The notes beneath the pieces are model-generated. The model was not told the origin of the DNA. It saw only the letters and a list, made by a program, of their open reading frames with translations, and searched no databases. The position numbers were made by a program, and so were the translations under genes. DNA of 64,000 nucleotides from Cycas panzhihuaensis (taxonomy: Eukaryota; Cycadophyta). Below, piece after piece: positions 12,036 to 21,564 of this stretch (position 1 is the first letter of the stretch; every line of letters starts with the position of its first letter). The stretch spans positions 247,697,741 through 247,761,740 of the forward strand of contig CM041465.1 in the NCBI GenBank assembly GCA_023213395.1, in the 5' to 3' direction.

Positions 12036-12627
12036 ATTTGTTTTTTATTGTGTTGGCTTTGCAAAGTGCTTCTGAGTGCCATTAAAATTTCACGTTTTTC
12101 ATTGCAGAAGGTACCATTTAAGGCAAAATCTCTTTTGCAACAACAACTACTCACATTTGAGTAAATCATTTCATCACTTGCGACATTTAGACAAATTCCA
12201 AACATTGTTAAAATTGCCTTCAAAGTACATTTTATTCAAGATTCAATCCAACTTTTAATCACATTTAAACACTAAAAAAAGCAGTGTCTTAGCCTTAATG
12301 CATTCCCTAGGGGACCAATTGGTCATATAGCCAATGCATGACAATTAAGACCTAAGTGGGAAGGCTTGAAAGGGTGTTATCAGTGTTGTGAACATTGGGG
12401 AAAGCACGATACATTGTGTAGATCAACCCTGCCTCATTTGCACTAAAATTGATCACTTGGCCAATTGATGATCTTTGTTGATCAGGTTGGATGACTAGAG
12501 AGTGAAGCCCTCCATTTAGTCTTCATAACTTTTAGCCCAGCGCTCGAGAATTTGAGATATTGAGTGGAACGTAAGTGGCATAATCAATAGTTTCTAAGTT
12601 CAATTTTTTAGTTACAATATTTAAATC
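12036..12627 (+). other. copia-1 leader, downstream part, with conserved block
   Basis: This non-coding stretch joins the gypsy-1 3' end to the copia gag. The core at 12300-12440 (CCTAGGGGACCAA, AAAGGGTGTTAT, GATCAACCCTGCCT) matches the copia-2 leader at 32502-32647 and the left-edge copy at 151-297. Confidence 0.7.
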
Positions 12628-13440
12628 ATGGCTACTCCAATGTTTAATCCCAATACAATTAAACTTAGAGGAAGTGAAAATTATTTGACATGGAGAAAAC
12701 AAGCAAAACATTTGCTCATCTTGAATGAACTATGGGTATATGTGTTTGGCACCATCATGAAACCTAAACCAACACCTAATTCAATAGATCCAAACACTTT
12801 AATTCCTGTAAATACAGTTGCACTTGCTGCATTCAAAGCTAAAGATGAAGTTGCTTTAGCTTTTATTCATTTATTTGTTAGAGACAATGTAGATCAAAAC
12901 ATTGATTCTACTACAACTTCTAAACAAGCTTTGGATACTATTTTATCATTGTATGGAAGATGAGATGATGCTTGTATTGTAATGTTCAAAGCTAAGTTGT
13001 TTAACTTACTATTTATAGAGCCCATGGTGGCATATTTGTTCTCTGTTAAAGCAATCGGCAATCAGTTGGTCGTACTTGATAAACTGACTTCAAGCAAGGA
13101 TCCGATCATTACAACTATACATGCTCTTCCAAAAAAGTACACTGCCTTCATCTTTGACATTTCACACAATGACACTTTATCAACTATGAATTTTAATGAG
13201 TTGAAAAGATTGTTGTTACAAGAGAAAGAAATCTACTCTCAGTAAAATGAAGCAAGGACATTAGGTGTTTTATTGCAAAGTACAAGGGTGAACAACCAAT
13301 TTAGCCTAAGCAAAATTTTTGAAGAAATTTGATAGTTTTAACTTCAATGTTGGAAAGTCAAAGACTGCCATCCGCCATTATTGTGGCAAAGTTGGCCTTA
13401 TTCAACTAGAATGCTAGAAAAAATGGAGTCATTGGTAGGG
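12628..13440 (+). pseudogene. copia-1 gag (broken)
   Basis: Copia-type gag (UBN2-like capsid) starting MATPMFNPNTIKLRGSENY, parallel to copia-2 gag at 32863. The first frame runs 111 codons to a TGA at 12961, where relatives have Arg, so CGA to TGA is likely. The frame then continues at 12982-13245. The zinc knuckle near 13378 is mutated: the first Cys is Arg (RHYCGKVG) and the His position is Leu (LIQLEC). The start is the first ATG after the conserved leader block, as in copia-2. Confidence 0.82.
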
Positions 13441-13449
13441 GTTGCCCCA

Positions 13450-15734
13450 TCCTCTCCTTTATCAACCTGCTTGTCAGGTTGTTCAAACAACCCTTCTTGC
13501 TCCTACCGCTTCTTTACCTGACTTAGCAACTTTTGTTACCTAGTTAATGCAATTTGTTTAGAATCTTGTTGCGAAAAGCGAGCCACAAAATACCCTTGTT
13601 CGGGATATACAATGACAACCTAGTAGACCATGAAATAATCAATTGAGGGGGCAGCATAATCCACCTCCCATTCTTGAGAAAATGCCCTCTCCTATTATTC
13701 CTCAAAATAGATAGCATCAATGACCTTTAGGATCCCTTTACTATAATCGTTGTGGAAAAGAAAACTACTGTGAGAATACTTGTCATGAACAGTTTTGGTG
13801 CTTCAATTGTCATATTCCTAATGACTGTACCATTAGGAATTGTGTTGCTTTGGCTTTGGCCCAACAATCCCATGATCAAAACCCTAATCAACAAATGGGA
13901 TTGTATAACAATCCCTTTCTTGATAATACTTCAGAACCAATTCATTTTACCCATTCAACCCCTTCAGGTGTTGAAGCTTAACTTACCTCTTAGATTCAAA
14001 ATCTTCAGAGTCAGTTGAACTCATTATAATGCAAACATGCATCTTCTCCTAATTCCTCTCTGGTCGATTGGATCTCAATTTTCATCACCTACCCTAAATA
14101 CTTATGAGTCGACATTGTTAGTGCCTTCTTCCACCCCTCAACAACTTATCACACCATTCATTACACAACCACTCGGTATTCAAAATTTTGAACTTCAAGA
14201 ATCTAATAGCATTGTTGGAAAGAAGCTCGCGTCTCAAATTCATTGCATTGAATCCTTGCCTATGGAGTTTACCGATGTATTTGCAGTTCAATTGTCATTA
14301 CGTACTTTTGAAGAGGAAGAAGTTGATTCTTTTGATCAATTGAAAAATATCCAATCACCTTTAATTGTCTCCAACTCCCGAACTTCTATGGCTCATAAGT
14401 GCCTTGTACTCGCACTTGGTTCGCAGGTTTCTACTTCATATTCCCTTATCGAGGATTTGAGGTGTATTTCTTCAGGTATGTCACTTTACGATGTGTTGGA
14501 GTGTTGTCTTTCTATGAGACATGATTGTCTTCATTCCCTTGGGATTTAGTTTTCTAAACCTATTTCCAAATTAATATCTTTTAATCTGACACTTCTCCCA
14601 TCTGATGTTTCCTCATTACTTGATCTTGGACCTTCTATGGTTCATGTTATCATAAATGAAACAATAATTCACATAGTTATTATTGATAACGAGTTATCAA
14701 TTAATGTAATCCCCATTTCTCTCATGCATGTTGTCTAACTTACAAAGTGGGATAAAAATTCCATGATGATTTAAGCATTCGATGTTGTCCAATGTCCATT
14801 GATGGGCTGAATTTTTTATCTCCCTATTTCATTTGAGGGAAAGATTGTGGAAGTTGAAATTGAAGTTGTTGACATCACACTTGACTACAACATTTTGCTT
14901 GGTTGTAGTTGGATACAGGCTATGCATGTTGTTCCATCCTCCCTTTTTGGAGAAGTTCAATTTCTTGATGAAAATTAAGTTAACGTCATCAAATTTGCAA
15001 ATTTTCAAACTAATAGTTCTAATATTTCACTAATCATCCCATTTGTCGATCATGATTGTGATTAATGAGATAGATTTGTTACATGTGTTTATGGTAGGAT
15101 GCTTGCTTTGTGATTAAAAAATAATTCAATTTCGCAATATGAAGTTCTTACTATAAGTGTCAATCGTAACTTGGCACCTATTAATGCACATGATTCTAAA
15201 ACTATTAATTCTAAATTTGTTAATGTCTCATTGATTTTTGATGACATAGTCCCTTTTGAATCGCATCCACATTTGATTGAACATATCGCCTCTTTAGATC
15301 TAGATACAAAAGTTTTAATTCAAACCAATGAGTTGTGCGACTCTTCTTTATCTAACATTTGCTCATATTTGTTTTCCAATGTTTTTTCTGTGTCACTTTT
15401 CATCTCTTATATTGTAAATGAAAATGAGTCATATTTATCTTTTTTGTCTGAAGTCCCTACTTTATCTATTTCCTTAATCTTTGAAGTAACTAAATTGGAA
15501 ATTTGACCATCTTTCCACCCACCTGACTCTAATTCAGATACTTTTTATGAAGCTTCAAACATTTTTGATGGTTCACTTGTTGATCAAAAATTCGATTAAC
15601 CTTGTTCAGGAAGTGATATTACCCTATTTTCTAAGCATTTGCCATCATTTATCAAATTTATTGATCAACATCATGATGACCCAACTATTTCCAATTAGCT
15701 TTTGTTTGATTCCTTTAGTGAGGTTGATTTGATT
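13450..15734 (+). pseudogene. Tat-like Ty3/gypsy gag-protease region (broken)
   Basis: A cysteine cluster, RCGKENYCENTCHEQFW then CFNCHIPNDC, lies at about 13750-13840. A long open frame (14037-14549) ends in MSLYDVLECCLSMRHD, which resembles the segment before the protease in Tat-lineage elements. The protease follows (14620-14950): NELSINVIPISLMH in place of the D-G-A-S site, then VVDITLDYNILLGCSW and AMHVVPSSLFGEVQF, a hallmark of Ty3/gypsy proteases of the Tat/Ogre type. 15171-15734 is probably the acidic linker before RT. No RT follows, because gypsy-2 inserted at 15735 and no RT is recognisable after 50404. Its relation to the copia gag just upstream is unclear. Stops at 14551, 14736 and elsewhere. 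Confidence 0.6.
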
Positions 15735-16241
15735 TGTAGCAAGCCCGTCAATTTGGTCGACTTCCAACATGGTTGGAAAACCGACTTAAATATAAGTATA
15801 TTTTGCTAAAATTCTTCCCAGCTATTGTGGCCGACTTAGTACTTAATTTCTGGTTGACTTCATAAGGTGTTTTTTTTTGTCAATTTAGGAGTTAGTTGAA
15901 GGACTATTTAAGTAGGTTGTTAGATGCTCTTAGGATCATCATCTAAGCTATTTTCATTGTTATAAATTTTTGGCTCGTGGCCTGCACTTTTGGAGGGCAC
16001 CTCGCTTTGAAGAGGGATCCTATTTCAGCTTCATCACTTGATTATTTTTTAACATCATTGTATATATAATTTGTTCATCAATTATATGATATTTAGCTTT
16101 ATCACTATTTTGTTTTGGACTATTGTTTTTAACTTATTTGCAGCTACAGTTTGTGTTTAGTGGTTGATATTTTAGTTTGGTGTAAGTATTTTTGAGAAGA
16201 ATTGTGTACTATTTTTCAGCGCATCCATAATTATCACCACA
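15735..16241 (+). repeat. 5' LTR of gypsy-2
   Basis: 507 bp, TGTAGCAAGCC to ATCACCACA. It pairs with 49893-50399. The preceding TGATT is the target duplication. Confidence 0.93.
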
Positions 16242-16243
16242 AG

Positions 16244-16255
16244 TGGTATCAAAGC
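16244..16255 (+). promoter_or_regulatory. Primer binding site, gypsy-2
   Basis: TGGTATCAAAGC two bases after the LTR; tRNA-Met type. Confidence 0.88.
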
Positions 16256-16337
16256 TTCGTTTTGAAGTGGGATTTGGAGAAGTTTCCGCTTGAAAAAGGG
16301 GTACAATTTATTTTCCTCTCATAACAAAATTGAGATC

Positions 16338-16866
16338 ATGGAAGATCACTACTTCTAGCGAAATGGTGCTTTACACCTTTGAATCGATTGCAGAGATATC
16401 TAGATGTGTGGATCAGGTTAACGACAATGTAGCCCTACTTCAAAACCAGTTCAGGGATTTAAAAGTAGATATCAAAAAAATATCAATTATTCTTTCTACT
16501 CGATAAAAGGACTTGGGCCCTCAGAAACACTTAAAAGAAGAGGACAAGATTGAGGAAGAAGTGAACAATGTAGATGATCGAGCAAGTCCAAGCCTCAAGG
16601 GGCCTAAATTCCTATTGGAAAAATTCGACCCAGAGAAATCCAAGGACATATGTAGTTGGATTTTACAAATGGAAGTATACCTCAAGACAGTTTCCTTGAC
16701 CAACAAGGAGAAGTTAGTGGTAGCTACCCTACATCTTTATAGAAAAGCCTTACAATATTACCATTGGTGGCAAAGATTCTACGAAGGAATAATCCACTAC
16801 ACTTGGATTTTCCTAAAAAAGGCTTTAATTGAGCAATACGAAGACATGACAAAAACTAATTATTTT
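16338..16866 (+). pseudogene. gypsy-2 gag, part 1 (split by copia-3)
   Basis: The capsid part of gag. The likely start is ATG at 16338 (MEDHYF), soon followed by a stop. The clear frame runs from 16513: FLLEKFDPEKSKDICSWILQ, then HLYRKALQYYHWWQRFY. It is cut at codon NYF by copia-3 and resumes at 24206. Removing the insert and one ATTTT gives the continuous reading frame TKTNYF-A. Confidence 0.85.
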
Positions 16867-17293
16867 TGCGAGAATAGAGGCACATGTACAGCGTTAACAG
16901 GATCTACAAATGCAAGTAATAACAGGAAATAACACTGCACAGGTACACATTACTTTGACAGGTGGAAAACCCCTTCTGGGGAAGAAAAACCACCTCCTAA
17001 ATCTAATTTATTAATAAAGAATTAAAACCATGATACAAAACCACCAACACCCAAAACTAGCCTTTAATCAGGCATTTGGACAGACCTCCTAGATTCTTGG
17101 AACCCACTCCATGAATCTAGGAGATGAATAAATACTACGGAGGTTCGTTGGAATGCAGTTCCGCATTTCAACGACCATCCACAAATTAATAAAGTAAACA
17201 TAAGTTTGAACATTAGAATCACTTAAATTACATATTAGACATGTGACTAAATAATAACATAAAGTTTACATTATATCATCTAACATCCTAACA
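16867..17293 (-). repeat. 3' LTR of copia-3
   Basis: 427 bp. Plus-strand ends are TGCGAGAATAG and CATCCTAACA. It is nearly identical to 23769-24205. The complement of the polypurine tract (TCCCCCTTT, 17294-17302) adjoins it. Confidence 0.94.
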
Positions 17294-17336
17294 TCCCCCT
17301 TTAATGTAAACTTTTGTACTGGAGAGAAAAGAAGAG

Positions 17337-20301
17337 CTTCATCACGGTGATCCCCCTTTGATGGAGACTTCTTTTATCTGCAATAGATCTCTGAGGTTCA
17401 AGAATTTAACTTCAATTAGAGACTTTGTAAGTATGTCAGCAATCTATAAATCTGTTGGACAATAAGACAAAGAAACAAGATTATCAGTAACTAAATTGCG
17501 AATAAAATGTTGATGTAATTCAATATGCTTAGTCCCAGAATGAGAAACTGGATTTGTAGCTATAGCAATTGCACCTTGATTATCAACTTTAATTTCAATT
17601 GAAGAGTTTAGAAACAGACCAATTTTATTTAGTAAAGATTTTAGCCAAAGTGCTTCTTTACCAGCTTCAACTAATGCTCGATATTCGGCTTCAGTTGTAG
17701 ATAAAGTGAGTGTCTGCATTTTCTTATTGGACCAAGTAATAGGTAAGGAATCAATAAAAAATACATAACCTGAAATAGATTTACGGTCAATTATATCACC
17801 TGCCCAATCAGAATCAGTATATCCAGTTAACGTTAGAGGTTTATTACAAAAATTATAAGTTAAACCATAAAACACAGTATGCTTTAGATAACATAAGATA
17901 CGTTTAGCGGCTTTCCAGTGAGATTCGTGTGGTTGTTGCATATAACGGGAACATAAAGCAACAGCATAAGAAATGTCAGGGCGGGTGTGAGTTAGATAGA
18001 TTAGACTTCCAATGAGTTGTCGATATAGTGTAGGATCACATAAAGGAGAGGAACAATCAATAGATAGTTTGACTCCTGATTGTAAAGGATTAGATACAGG
18101 TTTTGTATTTTCCATGTTAAACCGCTGAATTAAGTCTAGAATATACTTAGGTTGAGATATTGTTATATTTGAATGATTTTGATATACTTGTAAACCAAGG
18201 AAATAATGTAATAGACCTAAATCGGTCATTTCGAATTTGTTCATTAAAGTAGATTTTAGATGATGAATATTATGAATTGATAATCCAGTAATGATAATGT
18301 CATCAACATAGAGGATTAGAATGGTAAGATTTTCATTTTCACGTTTAAAATAAAGATTTGGATCACTAATACATCTAGTGTATCCAATGTGAATTAAATA
18401 ACCATCGACTTTGGTATACCAAGCTCAAGGAGCTTGTTTTAAACCGTAAATAGATTTTTTAAGTTTGCAAACTAAATTCGGATTTTCAATAAATCTAGGT
18501 GGCTGTGACATATAGATCTCTTCTTTGAGATCACCATTCAAGAAAGCACTCTTAACATCCATTTGGTGGATTTCCCAACCAAACTTGGCTGCAAGAGCAA
18601 TAATTGTCTTGATTGTGTTCATCTTGCAGGGGCAAAGGTTTCATTATAATCAATGCCATCTATTTGAGAAAATCCTTTGGCAACAAGGCGAGCTTTATAT
18701 TTTTCAACTGCGCCTGTTGAGTTATATTTAGTCCTATAGACCCATTTACAGTCGACGACATTTTTCCCAGGTGGGAGAGGAACAAGATCCCAGGTTGAAT
18801 TTTTAATTAAGGCATCAAATTCAGTTTGCATAGCATCCTGCCATACAGGATTGTTGTTAGCTTGTTTAAATGTTTTGGGATCATTGTTGTCCATTATTTT
18901 TGCCATTAAGGAAAAATTAGCATGTAGTTTTTGCGCACGTGTGCGTCTAAAATTGGTAGGATTACCTACATCGACGAAGATCGTGGCGTTTTTGTTGCCC
19001 AAACAGTTCTTGTGAGAATCAGATGTCAAGATGCGGGTTGATTTTATGAACTAGCGAAGGGAAGGATGCTTTCGGTGGGTTCGGATAGAGTCAATTTTGA
19101 CTTGAGTTGATAAAGATTCTATAACTTCTGAATCAACTTGTTTATCAGAAGGGTCAACCAAACAAGTGTTGGTTAACAAATTTTCAACAGGAAGTTCTAC
19201 ATAAGTAGATGTTGAAGAAGATCCTTCTTCATCAAATATTACATCACGCAAAATAGAAATGTTATGTGTGACTGGATCTAAGAGTCTATAAGCTTTACTC
19301 TCTTCGCTGTAGCCAACGAAGATGTATTTTTGACTTTTGTCTAATTTTTGCGTTTTCATGAGGATATGTCCCCACGCAATACTGCCAAAGATTCGTAAAT
19401 GATTGACAGATGGTTTTCCTCCAGACCATTTTTGTTCTGGAGTAACGTTCTATAGACATTTACTAGGTAAACAATTTAATAAATAATTAGAGCAGTTAAT
19501 TGCTTCTGCCCATAATTTTAAATCTAGATTCTTTGCATGTAACATGCAACGAGTAATTTCAACAAGAGTACGGTTTTTGCGTTCAGTAACACCGTTTTGT
19601 TGAGATGTGTAAGCAACGGAATGTTGAAACCGAATTCCGTGTGATTTGCAGAAAGAAGTAAATTTTCCACTTAAATATTCCTTAGCATTATCAGATCGAA
19701 ATATTTTGATTCTTGAATTTGATTGATTTTCAACTAATGTTTTATATTCAACGAAAATGTCAAATACTTGACTACATATTTTGAGTATATAAACCCAACA
19801 TTTTCTTGAATAATCATCTATAAATGTAACGAAATAACGAGAACCGGAATATGACGTTACATGAAAAGGTCCACATATGTCAGAGTGGACAAGTTCAAGT
19901 GGAGCAGTTGCTCTGTATTGAGTTTTATTTGGAAATGGATCCATGTGTTGTTTGCATGTCACACAGGCTTCACAAACACCATAAACAGTGTTTAAGGGTG
20001 GTAAACCATGAACCATTTCATGCTTATGTAAATATTGCAGTTTGCCATAACTTGTATGGCCAAATCTTGCATGCCAAAGTTTGTTGACTGAGTCAGATTT
20101 GGCAATAAAGGCACTAAAAGAGTTTGATTTGTTATTTTGAAGACTGGTTAGATAATAGAGACCTGTGTTATGATCAACAGGTCCTGAGGCAATATGTCTA
20201 AATTTGTTTAATGGTTCCTTTATGATAAATTTATTTTTCCAGAATTCGACAACAAGGTCTTTCTGACAGATTTGATAGACTGAGAGTAGGTTTGGTAACA
20301 A
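17337..20301 (-). pseudogene. copia-3 pol: integrase-RT-RNase H (broken)
   Basis: From 20301 leftward. The integrase zinc finger is LWHARFGHT...CEACVTC. The core carries HSDICGP, RSDNAKEY and SQQNGVTERKNR, so the D, D and E residues look intact. After a break near 19450 come the integrase C-terminus (19051-19359) and RT (18619-19029: CKWVYRTKYN, ARLVAKGFSQ). A frame change follows near 18620, then QMDVKSAFLNGDL. The catalytic YVDD is intact at 18299-18310. RNase H (from 18244) contains YTDSDWAGD and LSTTEAEYRALVEAGKEA and ends in ADILTKSL near 17400. Stops include one at codon 'QAP-stop-AW' (18424) and one at PTDL-stop (17444). This is the best preserved polymerase in the window. Confidence 0.92.
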
Positions 20302-21564
20302 ACCAAGTACGTAAAAAACGTCCTTGATTGAACCATCTTTTAGAATAACGTCACCAGATCCTTTGACTTTAAGTTAATTACCACTTTCGAAAGAAATCTC
20401 TTCTTCAGAGTTCGTATCGGATTGATAAGTGGTTAAATTTTTCTGGTGTCCAGTCATGTGATGGGACGCACCAGAGTCAAGGATCCACTGTGGTGGTTGA
20501 TTTGAAGGAGCAACAAACGCAAAAGTTGTTGCTACTAAAGAACAATTATGAGATTGACGATTTTGGGGTCGTGATTGAGAATGAGATTGAAAATGGGATT
20601 GAGGTTTATTTTGCAACCCCTTGGAAGCTTTCCATGCTTCCAAAGCTATTCTACTTCTACAGACATCAATAGTGTGGCCTCTTTTATGACAATAGGCACA
20701 ACTAGTGTTCTGAAAAGAAGTTGCGTTGTTCTTATTAGAAAAGAATTGATTAGGAGTATTCTGGTGTTTAGTTGGACTAGAATATTTAACATTGTTTTGT
20801 GAATTAGACGGTGAACCTCTATGAGGTTTCTGAAACTTTTGATTACTATGAAAATTGTTGTTCTGTTGTTTGTTTTTAAATTGTGGCTTAGTTTTAGAAA
20901 ACAAAGCCTGTGAAGGATCTTTTAATGCACCTGTTTGAATTAACATTGTCTGATGTTCAATCAGCTGGTTTGTCAACTGATTGAATGTTATAGGTGGGTT
21001 GCCAGCTTCTTGTCTGGCAGTTTTGAAGAGATTAAAGTGTATTGGTAGTTTGTTTACTGCAAGACGTATGAGCGTGTCGTCGTCTCTAACATGCGTAGTT
21101 ATTATTTCAACATCACCTTCTTTGGTTTTAGATTTGATGCAATTATTTAGATCTTTATTAATTGATTGAATTTTAGTTAAAAAATCCTCAACATTTGAAA
21201 AGTCGTCAAAAGTCAGGTTATACAATTGCTATTCTAGGATAGCCACTTGATGTGTATCAACCTTGTCATATTTTTCTTGCAAGGTTTTCCAAACAGTGGC
21301 TAAGTCATCTTTTTCAAAAAACTGCCCACTGATTTCTGGTGAGAGTGAGTTTAATATGGTGCCTAAGGCGGCATCTGAGTTCATCAGATATACCATAAGA
21401 CTCTCAGTAGCATCTGCTTTTGGTTTTTGAAATTCACCTGTCACATATCGCCATATCTTTTACTGTTTGAGCTGATGAGATATGTGATTCCTCCAGTCGA
21501 TATAGTTTGAGCTGGTTAATACTAGAATTGGAACGTAGGTGACTGTCCCTGGCATTAATGCCAT
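20302..21564 (-). pseudogene. copia-3 gag-protease (broken)
   Basis: The likely start is ATG at 21564 (MALMPGTVTY), with TSSNYIDWRNH just after, as in copia gag proteins. A TAA near codon 33 and a stop at 21228 interrupt it. The zinc knuckle CAYCHKRGHTIDVC (C-x2-C-x4-H-x4-C) is perfect at 20659-20700. The protease motif WILDSGASHHM follows, with the catalytic Asp at 20476-20478. The Asn/Gln-rich segment before the knuckle is a typical nucleocapsid linker. A stop at 20374 separates this from integrase. Confidence 0.9.

Larger units (their letters stand above)
4721..13440 (+). mobile_element. copia-1: old Ty1/copia element, interrupted by gypsy-1
   Basis: The order is LTR (4721-5244), primer site (5248), leader (5260-6545 and 12036-12627) and gag (12628-13440). 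Linking the two halves is inference, based on the leader block just before gag and on a block at 6420-6450 (TTCCCTGTGTGGTGACCTA) that resembles the copia-2 leader at 31766-31785. No protease, integrase, RT or 3' LTR of this element was found downstream. After gag the sequence changes to a Tat-like gypsy protease region. The 3' part is probably deleted or replaced. Confidence 0.6.
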
